NCBI GenBank assembly: GCA_002783585.1
Contig: PFHB01000032.1
Span: forward strand, 1 to 33,403
Reading direction: 5' to 3'
DNA: 33,403 nt
Origin: Candidatus Omnitrophica bacterium CG_4_8_14_3_um_filter_43_15
GTDB taxonomy: Bacteria; Omnitrophota; Gorgyraeia; Taenaricolales; Taenaricolaceae
Part shown: positions 8,599 to 14,689 of the stretch, one piece after another
How the letters are laid out: every line of letters starts with the position of its first letter
How positions within the stretch are numbered: position 1 is the stretch's first letter
Program-made: the position numbers and the translations under genes
Notes under the pieces: model-generated
The model's input: only the letters and a program-made list of their open reading frames with translations
The model's database searches: none
What the model was told of the DNA's origin: nothing

Positions 8599-8799
8599 TT
8601 ATGCTTTAGTAACTTTTGTAGCCTGTTCGCCTTTTGGCCCGTTGGTTATTTCAAACTGAACCTTCATACCTTCCTGAAGGGTTTTAAAACCATCGCCATC
8701 AATAGCTGAATAATGGACAAATACGTCCTTGCCATCATCAGTCGTGATGAATCCATAGCCTTTCTGGTTACTAAACCACTTTACTGTTCCTGTTGCCAC
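8599..8799 (-). CDS. cspA: Cold-shock-domain protein
   Basis: The 66-residue product is a complete cold-shock domain. RNP1 is KGYGFITTD near residues 13-21 and RNP2 is VFVHYSAI near 26-33, with [12 protein letters not shown] at the start, as in CspA-family single-stranded nucleic-acid chaperones that melt mRNA secondary structure. The start codon is GTG, preceded by a strong AAAGGAGG at eight bases. The gene is bracketed by two hairpin terminators, one upstream at 8825-8873 and one downstream at 8533-8584, so it is probably a single-gene unit. The paralogue letter cannot be decided; the symbol stands for the family. Confidence 0.93.
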   Translation of the reverse strand: MATGTVKWFSNQKGYGFITTDDGKDVFVHYSAIDGDGFKTLQEGMKVQFEITNGPKGEQATKVTKA

Positions 8800-8824
8800 T
8801 ATGTGTTCCTCCTTTCCTTAAGAT

Positions 8825-8873
8825 ATTAAAAACCCCACACCTATGCAGTTATAAACACTTTAGGTGCGGGGTT
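8825..8873 (-). terminator. Intrinsic terminator between the riboswitch-controlled gene and cspA
   Basis: On the - strand AACCCCGCACCT (8862-8873) pairs with AGGTGTGGGGTT (8831-8842), 12 bp with one G-U pair, followed by a short T-run (TTTTTAAT). It probably ends the transcript of the membrane protein at 8922-9197, although a role as a folded cspA leader cannot be excluded. Confidence 0.6.
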
Positions 8874-8921
8874 ATTTGATTCGATACTTTCTTCATGAAA
8901 CATTTGCTCAAGACACCTGAA

Positions 8922-9197
8922 TTAACGCTTTGGACAAACCGCCGGGGCTTGATGTCCTTGGCCTGTTATAGCATTTTTATAACACCTGAATTTATTGACG
9001 AGCGGGTATTTTCCGGATTTAACTACAATACAAAGGCTGCCGAGGATGCTTATTATTATTATTAAGCTCCCCAGAGCCAATCCGACAGCTTTAAGATTGC
9101 TACCCTTCTTTTCGGAGTTTGCCTTGGTACACACGAAATAACCTAATGCAGCGCTGCTTAACAATGCCGCGATCCCTATTGATCCGTGTCCCATCAT
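8922..9197 (-). CDS. Small membrane protein under c-di-GMP riboswitch control
   Basis: The 91-residue product is not a family I recognise. It starts MMGHGSIGIAALLSSAALGY and has two membrane helices, about 7-23 and 39-60, separated by a charged loop (KANSEKKGSNLK). The 30-residue tail has two cysteines (FRCYKN, APAVCPKR). GAGGAGGG lies nine bases before the first ATG. Its long leader contains a GEMM-I riboswitch (9297-9495) and a terminator (9255-9283), so its expression should respond to cyclic di-GMP. Genes under such switches often concern motility, pili or the cell surface, and a surface-related role is possible, but no motif supports a specific one. Confidence 0.6.
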   Translation of the reverse strand: MMGHGSIGIAALLSSAALGYFVCTKANSEKKGSNLKAVGLALGSLIIIISILGSLCIVVKSGKYPLVNKFRCYKNAITGQGHQAPAVCPKR

Positions 9198-9254
9198 ACA
9201 AATACCCTCCTCTCTCTTTGCCTGTATAATATCATATCAATACTATTCTGTCTA

Positions 9255-9283
9255 CAAAAAAATCCCCAAAATCTTTTGGGGAT
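9255..9283 (-). terminator. Intrinsic terminator, expression platform of the riboswitch
   Basis: On the - strand ATCCCCAAAA (9274-9283) pairs with TTTTGGGGAT (9262-9271) and is followed by a run of Ts ending at 9256. It stands between the aptamer and the start codon at 9197, so it is the likely on/off element. Confidence 0.8.
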
Positions 9284-9296
9284 ACAAAAAAGAAAA

Positions 9297-9495
9297 GGCC
9301 GATAAAGCTTTCTGCTCCGGCAACCCAGCTGCCATCATATTTATGGGATCTTTGACATCAGCGCTCACGTGTTTGTCACCAACATGGTTTCGCCATCATT
9401 TCTTGGCGCTCTTTGTGGCATCTTATGCCACCCATAAACATCTTAGGCCTGCGGCTTTGCGCCCCGCGGTTTCCCGCGGTTTACCTTTATCGGCC
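9297..9495 (-). promoter_or_regulatory. Cyclic-di-GMP-I (GEMM-I) riboswitch with an enlarged peripheral stem
   Basis: Read on the - strand, the closing helix is GGCCGATAAAG (9485-9495) with CTTTATCGGCC (9297-9307), 11 bp perfect. Next is CCGCGG-GAAA-CCGCGG (9464-9479), the hairpin whose GAAA tetraloop docks in this class. The conserved GGCGCAAAGCCGCAGGCCTAA core (given here as 9443-9463) follows, and the second hairpin GGCAGCTGGGTTGCC is at 9319-9333. These match the GEMM-I consensus in order and sequence. Between the core and the second hairpin lies an extra block of about 99 bases (9340-9438), closed by TTTATGGG/CCCATAAA and containing at least one further hairpin (GTGGCAT/ATGCCAC, 9415-9431). 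Such an insertion is unusual for this compact aptamer. A promoter at 9502-9530 starts transcription right before the aptamer. This region fills the ~350-base gap between 9198 and 9548. Confidence 0.9.
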
Positions 9496-9501
9496 ATTAT
9501 A

Positions 9502-9530
9502 AGTATAGCATATATTTAGGGCATTATCAA
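9502..9530 (-). promoter_or_regulatory. Promoter of the riboswitch transcript
   Basis: On the - strand TTGATA (9525-9530) and TATACT (9502-9507) are separated by 17 bases. Transcription would start about seven bases before the P1 helix. A second weaker match (TAGACA-N17-TATTAT) lies on the - strand between the terminator and the ribosome-binding site, near 9226-9254; it would bypass the switch and is less certain. Confidence 0.65.
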
Positions 9531-9548
9531 GGTATGAAAGAAAAAACC

Positions 9549-9992
9549 CTAATTTAGACATTTACCCACAATCTCGCTTAAAAGCTTGCTGTCACAGCGG
9601 CCTTTTGCCTTAGGCATAATGGCCTTCATAACCTTACCCATATCCTGCTTGCCTGTTGCGCCAACCTCTTTAATAGTATCCTGGGCCAGCTTAGTAAGCT
9701 CTTCTTCACCCATCTGCTCAGGTAAATATGTTTTTAATATATCGAGCTCTTTTGTTTCTTTGTCAACTAAGTCCTGCCTGTTGCCTTTCTTAAACTGATC
9801 TATGCTCTCTGCGCGCTGTTTGACCTGTTTAGAAATCACATCAATAACATCGGTGTCTTCCAGCTTTTGCAGTTTTTTAGCAATAATTATATTTTTGAAA
9901 GCAGAATTAAGCATACGCAGGGTAGAAACCTTGACAGCATCGCCAGATTTCATTGCATCAATCAAATCTTTATTAATTTTATCTTGCAGCAT
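9549..9992 (-). CDS. yqeY: YqeY / GatB-domain-like protein
   Basis: I start at the ATG at 9992, because a TTG start at 10004 would place the GGAGGT ribosome-binding site inside the gene. The 147-residue protein belongs to the YqeY family: an N-terminal helical part (KVSTLRMLNSAFKN) and a C-terminal domain like that of the GatB tRNA-amidotransferase subunit, with the family segments LPEQMGEEEL and DMGKVMKAIMPKAKGR ending ...LSEIVGKCL. Members are suspected to touch tRNA or amidotransferase function; the biochemical role is not settled. The gene carries one copy of the repeated structured leader in its upstream region (9997-10096). Confidence 0.9.
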   Translation of the reverse strand: MLQDKINKDLIDAMKSGDAVKVSTLRMLNSAFKNIIIAKKLQKLEDTDVIDVISKQVKQRAESIDQFKKGNRQDLVDKETKELDILKTYLPEQMGEEELTKLAQDTIKEVGATGKQDMGKVMKAIMPKAKGRCDSKLLSEIVGKCLN

Positions 9993-9996
9993 GTTG

Positions 9997-10096
9997 ACCT
10001 CCAAATTTTCCAGTTATCTCGATTTGTCCCGTTCACGGGATGCCGTGTTCGGCAAAATTTGTCCCGAGTCACCAGCTATCCCGTTTAGCGACGAGG
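9997..10096 (-). repeat. Dispersed structured leader, copy A (upstream of yqeY)
   Basis: A 43-base block (10026-10068) is identical to one in copy B at 18291-18333. On the - strand the order is: GCCCCTCGTCGC-like 5' arm, CTCGGGAC, CAAATTTT, hairpin GCCG-AACA-CGGC, hairpin CCCG-TGAA-CGGG, AAAATTTG, then GGAGG directly before the yqeY ATG. CAAATTTT and AAAATTTG can pair and would enclose both hairpins, ending at the ribosome-binding site. Confidence 0.75.
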
Positions 10097-10099
10097 GGC

Positions 10100-10318
10100 C
10101 TAGTCTAACCCAAACATTGGCGTGTAAAATATATAATAAATCAACGAACCTGCTGCCATAACGATTAATGACAGACGGAATATGCGCAGCCCGAATTGCT
10201 GATGCTCCTTTGTCTCACCCGTAGCAAGAAACATAAGCCCTACCACAATCGCTATATGCGGCGCTGCCAGGCATATAATATAATCAATCCACTTTCTCTC
10301 CATCCAGTGTTTTATCAT
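10100..10318 (-). CDS. Small two-helix membrane protein, unknown
   Basis: The 72-residue product has two hydrophobic helices (about 11-31, IDYIICLAAPHIAIVVGLMF, and 45-65, FRLSLIVMAAGSLIYYIFY) joined by a charged loop (TGETKEHQQFG). It resembles no named family that I can recall. It lies 20 bases below the radical SAM stop and directly above the yqeY leader, so it may be co-transcribed with both. The ATG is preceded by AGGGGATTATC, a usable but poor ribosome-binding site. Even composition and clean boundaries make it a plausible gene. Confidence 0.55.
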   Translation of the reverse strand: MIKHWMERKWIDYIICLAAPHIAIVVGLMFLATGETKEHQQFGLRIFRLSLIVMAAGSLIYYIFYTPMFGLD

Positions 10319-10338
10319 GATAATCCCCTAACGTTATT

Positions 10339-11253
10339 TTATACGTTTGATTTAAAATTAGTCCCTATAAATCTTTGGGTCACATCATCCGACACATCGG
10401 GTTGGAACCAGCCATTTGTAAAACCGTTGGCTAAAATAATATCTATTGCCGCCTGATATTCTTTATTTGAAATACGGCGGCTTATTACAGGATAATTTGT
10501 TGCCTTATATTCAGGATAATACTGTGACATCAGGCTTATGCGCACATCCTTTGATAGATTTTGGGCTATAAACTCCATGATTTCCTGCGTGCCGGCCAAT
10601 CCTCCCGGCAGGACCAGATGCCTTATTATAAGCCGGCCTGCGCCAACCTGCCTGTACATTTCAAGTACAGCGGCGCGGTTTATCTCAACATAATTATCCA
10701 CGCCTGAATACTTTTTTGCTACCGCGTTATCAGCATAGCGCATATCAGGAAGATATATATCAATTATGCCTTCAAGCAGTTTAAGGGTTTCGGTATTTTC
10801 ATACCCGCCGTTATTATAAACAACCGGTATAACAAGGCCGTTCTCTATTGCCATAACAAGCGCATCAAGAACCTGCGGCAGGTAATGCGCAGGGCTTACA
10901 AGATTTATATTATGGCATTTCATTGCCTGCAGGTCCAGCATCATCTGTGAAAGCCGCTTGCTGTCAATCTCTTTGCCTTCACCTGCCTGGCTGAACCGAT
11001 AATTCTGGCAATATACGCATTTCATGTGACAATTAGAGAAAAAAATAGCGCCTGAACCAAACTCGCCGGAAAGCGCAGGCTCTTCGCCGTGATGCGCCAT
11101 AAAACTATAAACCTTAACAGCCATGCCGGACTTACAAACGCCCTGCCGGCCCTTAGTCCTGTCTATTTTACAGCGCCACGGACAAAGCTGGCAGGATTTT
11201 AATACTTCAAACGCCTTGTCCCTTCTTTTTTTAAGCTCCTCAAGAGGTATCAT
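10339..11253 (-). CDS. Radical SAM protein, PflX/COG1313-like
   Basis: I use the ATG at 11253, which overlaps the Era stop (TGATG), rather than a longer reading inside era; this gives 304 residues. An N-terminal Cys-rich segment (CQLCPWRCKIDRTKGRQGVC, near residues 20-39) precedes the radical SAM motif CHMKCVYC (about 74-81), which holds a 4Fe-4S cluster. GSGAIFFSN before it and VYNNGGYE later fit the uncharacterised PflX-type activase family related to pyruvate formate-lyase activating enzymes. The glycyl-radical or other target is not in the window. Translational coupling to Era is likely, but a functional link is not implied. Confidence 0.85.
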   Translation of the reverse strand: MIPLEELKKRRDKAFEVLKSCQLCPWRCKIDRTKGRQGVCKSGMAVKVYSFMAHHGEEPALSGEFGSGAIFFSNCHMKCVYCQNYRFSQAGEGKEIDSKRLSQMMLDLQAMKCHNINLVSPAHYLPQVLDALVMAIENGLVIPVVYNNGGYENTETLKLLEGIIDIYLPDMRYADNAVAKKYSGVDNYVEINRAAVLEMYRQVGAGRLIIRHLVLPGGLAGTQEIMEFIAQNLSKDVRISLMSQYYPEYKATNYPVISRRISNKEYQAAIDIILANGFTNGWFQPDVSDDVTQRFIGTNFKSNV

Positions 11254-12158
11254 CAAGTATAACCCAGCATCTTGAGCGCATTCGGGTCGCGGCGCCAATT
11301 ATCCCGCACCTTGACCCATAATTGCAAAAAAACCTTTTTGCCGAGCTGTTTTTCAATATTCATACGGGCCGCCTCGCCTATTGCCTTTAACATTTGGCCT
11401 CTTTTACCTATTATTATGGCTTTCTGCGAAGGCCTTTCAATATACACGGTTGCGCTGACATGATAAACGTTCTTTTTTGGTATCTTTTTTATTTCATCAA
11501 TAAACACTGCCACAGAATAAGGGACCTCTTCTTCTGTTTTTTTTAAAACCTGTTCTCTTATGGCTTCGGCTATAAAAAACTCCCTTGGCCTGTCGGTAAG
11601 ATAATCATCCGGAAAAAATTTGGGGCCTTCTGACAATAATTCAAAAATCTTATGGGTTAAGGCCTTGGTATTGTCTCCGGTCCTGGCTGATATGGGTATA
11701 TAGTCCTTAAATATGCCTGTCTTTACGCATTCTTCGATAAGCGGCAAGGCAAACTTTTTGCCGGATGTGTCCATTTTATTTATAACAAGAAGCGAAGGCC
11801 TGGCAGAGTCCTTAATAGCGTCAAACAGCGCATAATCGCTTTTATCCAGCCTTTTGGTAACGTCTATTACCGCAAGCACAATATCCGCTTCCTGAAGGGC
11901 CTCTTTTGCCTGCCTTACCATATGCCTGCCTAAAAGCGTATGAGGTATATGCATGCCCGGCGTATCTATAAAATTGATCTGGCTGTTTTTTGAGGTAAGC
12001 GTGCCCAGGATTTTATTTCTTGTTGTTTCAGGCTTAGATGTTACAATAGCCAGGTCTGTACCCAGAAGATAATTAAGGATTGTCGATTTGCCTACGTTTG
12101 GCTTTCCGACAATGGCGACAAAACCGGATTTAAATGGATCAAGAACAAGCTTAGCCAC
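11253..12158 (-). CDS. era: GTPase Era
   Basis: Era is a ribosome-assembly GTPase that binds the 3' end of 16S rRNA. The G domain shows G1 GKPNVGKST, G3 DTPG, G4 NKMD and G5 SAR. The C-terminal KH domain contains IIIGKRGQMLKAIGEAAR. No ATG is available in frame at the right place. A GTG at 12158 gives 301 residues, the usual Era length, and starts four bases after the upstream lipoprotein stop. A TTG at 12203 would add 15 residues and overlap that gene by 41 bases; neither has a good ribosome-binding site, so the start is uncertain. The gene sits in a lipoprotein-era-radical SAM operon. Confidence 0.95.
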   Translation of the reverse strand: MAKLVLDPFKSGFVAIVGKPNVGKSTILNYLLGTDLAIVTSKPETTRNKILGTLTSKNSQINFIDTPGMHIPHTLLGRHMVRQAKEALQEADIVLAVIDVTKRLDKSDYALFDAIKDSARPSLLVINKMDTSGKKFALPLIEECVKTGIFKDYIPISARTGDNTKALTHKIFELLSEGPKFFPDDYLTDRPREFFIAEAIREQVLKKTEEEVPYSVAVFIDEIKKIPKKNVYHVSATVYIERPSQKAIIIGKRGQMLKAIGEAARMNIEKQLGKKVFLQLWVKVRDNWRRDPNALKMLGYT

Positions 12159-12162
12159 TTGT

Positions 12163-12504
12163 CTACTTGACGTTTCTATAACTGACGAGATTTTCGCCGT
12201 CAAAGGTAAGTATAAGTGTTTTTCCTAAATAATCGGTTTTTAGAGGCATATCGGTATAACGGCCCTGGTATATCCATTCTTCGCAGGCTGTGCTTAAAAT
12301 ATCTTTTGTCCTTGGCAGCGAACTAACGCTGTCCGGATCGCCAAGTATGCTTTTAACCTGGTCTTTAGTCATGCCAACCTTAAGAGAGTCGGTGCCTAAA
12401 GGATTTGATATAACCTTTCCGGGCGTAAAAGGCTTAAATATTGAACAACCGGCCGTTGACAGGAAAATTATCATAAGTACCATTACGATTACTTTCATTT
12501 TCAT
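12163..12504 (-). CDS. BamE/SmpA-like lipoprotein
   Basis: The 113-residue product has a lipoprotein signal with lipobox STAGC (Cys20), so it should be lipid-anchored in the envelope. Residues 40-110 carry the SmpA/OmlA (BamE) pattern: LKVGMTKDQVKSILGDPD, then an aromatic and polar strand region (EEWIYQGRY, TLILTFDGENL). BamE helps the outer-membrane beta-barrel assembly machine, but many bacteria have several small lipoproteins with this fold, so I do not assign the gene name. AGGAGG stands eight bases before the ATG. A promoter precedes it at 12528-12556. Confidence 0.8.
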   Translation of the reverse strand: MKMKVIVMVLMIIFLSTAGCSIFKPFTPGKVISNPLGTDSLKVGMTKDQVKSILGDPDSVSSLPRTKDILSTACEEWIYQGRYTDMPLKTDYLGKTLILTFDGENLVSYRNVK

Positions 12505-12527
12505 TTTATTTACCTCCTGATGGTCTA

Positions 12528-12556
12528 ATTATATACTATGCCTGTTAAAAATACAA
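12528..12556 (-). promoter_or_regulatory. Promoter of the lipoprotein-era-radical SAM operon
   Basis: On the - strand TTGTAT (12551-12556) and TATAAT (12528-12533) are separated by 17 bases, ending 24 bases before the lipoprotein ATG, in the gap after plsC. Confidence 0.65.
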
Positions 12557-12562
12557 TATATT

Positions 12563-13153
12563 TTACTGGCGTAACTCGGCAATTGACTGCATTATTGTAT
12601 CGGTGGTTTCCTTGACAACAGTTTCTTCTATAATTTCTTCCTTATGCACGGCAAACACCATCGGCTTACCGAAACGTATATGTATAGGATGTATCCTCGG
12701 AAATCTGGCGCGCCTGGGATATGCCTTATACGTACCTTCTATCCAGGCAGGCACAACCGGTGAACCTGTACGCATGGCTAATATAGCAGGGCCTTTCCTG
12801 CCTCTTGACATAAGCTCACCCGTATACGTACGCCTGCCTTCTATAAATATGCCGATTACTTTTTTTTCATTTAGCGCCTCAATCACCTCTTTTATGGCGC
12901 CGTTTACAGGTATGCATTTTGTCATTTTAAGCATTATTGAAAACGGAAATATCTTATAAAGGTCTTTTAGCGCAACCCAGTAAACCCTTTGCGGCACTGC
13001 GTCACATATTACAACCGGGTCAAAAAAACTGCAGTGATTAGAGCAAATTATATAGGGCCCGCTCTTGGGTATATTCTCGCTACCATATACCCTGTAATTG
13101 TAAAATACCCTGAATATAAACGTCGATAATAATTTTATCAGCCAGTATATCAT
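12563..13153 (-). CDS. plsC: 1-acyl-sn-glycerol-3-phosphate acyltransferase (PlsC family)
   Basis: This 196-residue membrane-associated acyltransferase should add the second acyl chain to lysophosphatidic acid in phospholipid synthesis. The catalytic NHxxxxD motif is NHCSFFD (about residues 35-41). The second block is FIEGRRTYTGEL, where the usual FPEGTRS has I for P and R for T. A hydrophobic N-terminus (MIYWLIKLLSTFIFRVF) anchors it. I use the ATG at 13153; an ATG at 13171 would begin inside the inverted repeat of the neighbouring GIY-YIG element. GGATGG lies before the chosen ATG. The element has therefore landed just 12 bases upstream of this start. Confidence 0.88.
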   Translation of the reverse strand: MIYWLIKLLSTFIFRVFYNYRVYGSENIPKSGPYIICSNHCSFFDPVVICDAVPQRVYWVALKDLYKIFPFSIMLKMTKCIPVNGAIKEVIEALNEKKVIGIFIEGRRTYTGELMSRGRKGPAILAMRTGSPVVPAWIEGTYKAYPRRARFPRIHPIHIRFGKPMVFAVHKEEIIEETVVKETTDTIMQSIAELRQ

Positions 13154-13164
13154 AAAATAACCAT

Positions 13165-13210
13165 CCGTCATTGCGAGCCCCGCCGAAGGCGGGGCGAAGC
13201 AATCTCCTTG
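13165..13210. repeat. Left inverted repeat of the GIY-YIG element
   Basis: 46 bases: outer CCGTCATTGCGAG, a 17-base hairpin CCCCGCC-GAA-GGCGGGG, and inner CGAAGCAATCTCCTTG. Outer and inner parts are identical, in inverted orientation, to 13513-13558; the hairpin differs in sequence but not in form. It ends one base before the GIY-YIG stop codon. Confidence 0.9.
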
Positions 13211-13501
13211 CTATAATGTATCGTATAAATCGTTAAAATCTGGATTTGTCTTTATGATTAATTCCATTTTATTCTTTCTTGATCCTGCTTTAAACTGTTT
13301 CTCTCTTAAAATGGCGCTTTCTATATTATCAGAAACTTCATAGTAAACTAACTTGTCAATGTTATAATTCTTGGTAAATCCGTCCACTAATTTATGTTTA
13401 TGTTCATATACTCTTTTCTGTAAATTGCTGGTAACGCCTACATATAAAACATTATTATGTTTGTTTGTCATTATATAAATATATCCTTGCTTTTCTAACA
13501 T
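13211..13501 (-). CDS. GIY-YIG nuclease domain protein
   Basis: The 96-residue protein is a single GIY-YIG domain of the UPF0213/Uri1-like group. GYIYIMTNKHNNVLYVGVTS (residues 6-25) holds the two paired motifs, the conserved Arg is in LQKRVYEHK (about 27-35), and the metal-binding Glu is in AILREKQFK (about 63-71). The catalytic residues therefore look intact. Similar domains cut DNA in homing endonucleases, UvrC and some transposons. No strong ribosome-binding site precedes the ATG. The gene is enclosed by inverted repeats and interrupts an otherwise housekeeping gene order, which suggests it is or was mobile. Its Lys/Asn-rich composition is lower in GC than its neighbours. Confidence 0.88.
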   Translation of the reverse strand: MLEKQGYIYIMTNKHNNVLYVGVTSNLQKRVYEHKHKLVDGFTKNYNIDKLVYYEVSDNIESAILREKQFKAGSRKNKMELIIKTNPDFNDLYDTL

Positions 13502-13512
13502 TTATGCGTCTT

Positions 13513-13558
13513 CAAGGAGATTGCTTCGTCGCCCCTTCGGGGCTCCTCGCAATGACGG
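13513..13558. repeat. Right inverted repeat of the GIY-YIG element
   Basis: Mirror of 13165-13210. CAAGGAGATTGCTTCG and CTCGCAATGACGG match the left copy exactly in inverse orientation; the 17-base middle is GCCCC-TTC-GGGGC-based here. The hairpin is preserved while its bases changed. Confidence 0.9.
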
Positions 13559-13567
13559 GGTTCCTTA

Positions 13568-14671
13568 TCATAAAAATTTCACCTTGAACTTTTCGGCCAT
13601 CTTTATCCTCTTTGAAACCGGCGGATGCGTATACATCATTACTTCAATAAACTTATTAGGCGTGGTATCGCTTAAATTCTGTTTTGCGAGCTTTGACATG
13701 GTTGCGATAAAAACATCCGGCATGCGCGTCATCTTAAGGGCGAACACATCGGCGCGCCTCTCAAGATACCTTGAAAAAACATTCTGAAGCGGCATGAGCA
13801 GAACGCTGAATAAAAGTAAAAGCAGGCAAAATATCGGAAACGCGCCTATGTCTGATATATCATTAAAACCGAAAAACAACAAGCACTCCTTCATTACCGC
13901 GTTTGTCGTATACAGGCCGATAAATGTCGCAACAGTGCCAAAAGCAAAAAGTTTCCAAATATGCCATTTTTTATGATGCCCTAATTCATGCGCAAGCACA
14001 ACTTCTATTTCATCGTCTGTAAAATTATCAAGCAGCGTATCGCCTATAATAATGCGCCGGGAATTGCCTATACCTATCAAGGCGGCGTTTGCCTTTCTGG
14101 TCTCCTTGCTCATGTTTATCCTGAAAACGCCTTTTACATTCGTACCGGCCTTTGCGGCAAGTTTAAATATCCTGCTTTTAAGGTTCTCGTTATCAAGCCG
14201 CCTGTATTTATAAAATAGCGGCACTATAAGAACGGGCGCTAAACGGCTTAAGATTATGGTAAATAAAACCCAGCCTATGCCTGCCAAAACCCACCAGTTA
14301 TCAGGATGCCTTCTTAAAAGAAAATAAACAGCCTCTGTAATTATCAATGTTATGGCCGCGCCCACCAATGTGCGCTTAAAGTGCCTTTTAAACCATTTAC
14401 CTAAAGTCAACGGCGAGAGCGCAAATCTATGCTCAACAACAAAGCTCTCCATATATTCCAATGGCAGGGTAACTATATATGACAACGCTCCAAACCACAA
14501 CAAGTAAAGCGCTATATACCCAAACGGGTTTAAAGTCATGCCCATGGCCTTATTCCTGAAAACTATAGACAGCCTGCTGTATAAAATAAAAAATAAAAGA
14601 ACGGCGTTTAATAAAATATCTATCAGGAATATCCAGCGCTTTATGCGCCAATATTTTTTTGCTTTTTCCAT
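13568..14671 (-). CDS. M48 family zinc metallopeptidase (Ste24/CAAX protease-like)
   Basis: The 367-residue membrane protease has the zinc motif HELGHH (around residue 228) and the downstream third ligand region RYLERRADVFAL (about 298-309, ExxAD), as in Ste24 and HtpX relatives. Hydrophobic helices lie around 13-30, 50-68, 98-116, 126-147 and two more after the zinc motif. The order and size fit the Ste24 type rather than HtpX. Eukaryotic Ste24 trims prenylated proteins; bacterial members probably do membrane protein quality control. The GIY-YIG element begins ten bases past its stop. The DUF6941-like gene ends 18 bases upstream. Confidence 0.9.
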   Translation of the reverse strand: MEKAKKYWRIKRWIFLIDILLNAVLLFFILYSRLSIVFRNKAMGMTLNPFGYIALYLLWFGALSYIVTLPLEYMESFVVEHRFALSPLTLGKWFKRHFKRTLVGAAITLIITEAVYFLLRRHPDNWWVLAGIGWVLFTIILSRLAPVLIVPLFYKYRRLDNENLKSRIFKLAAKAGTNVKGVFRINMSKETRKANAALIGIGNSRRIIIGDTLLDNFTDDEIEVVLAHELGHHKKWHIWKLFAFGTVATFIGLYTTNAVMKECLLFFGFNDISDIGAFPIFCLLLLLFSVLLMPLQNVFSRYLERRADVFALKMTRMPDVFIATMSKLAKQNLSDTTPNKFIEVMMYTHPPVSKRIKMAEKFKVKFL

Positions 14672-14689
14672 AAGATAAAACTGGCAGGT

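Larger units (their letters stand above)
13165..13558 (-). mobile_element. Candidate small mobile element: GIY-YIG gene between structured inverted repeats
   Basis: The 394-base unit consists of two 46-base inverted repeats and one gene, with almost no spare sequence: the stop codon abuts the left repeat and the ATG lies 11 bases inside the right repeat. It sits between the M48 protease stop (13568) and the plsC start (13153). No clear target-site duplication is visible. Palindromic repeats with a TTGCGAG...GAAGCAATCTC pattern are widespread in bacterial genomes, and small GIY-YIG genes are often seen near them (recollection). Mobility by the nuclease is an inference. Confidence 0.6.

Noticed and set aside
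9993-10004. TTG start for yqeY (and similarly 23338-23352 for the small basic protein)
   Set aside because: It would place the GGAGG ribosome-binding site inside the gene. The following ATG is better placed.
11253-11298. Longer radical SAM protein starting inside era
   Set aside because: The extra 15 residues are out of keeping with the family, while the ATG at 11253 overlaps the era stop as TGATG.
13165-13558. The two repeats as ordinary terminators or unrelated repeats
   Set aside because: They are perfect mirror images in their outer and inner parts, tightly frame one gene, and lack T-runs.
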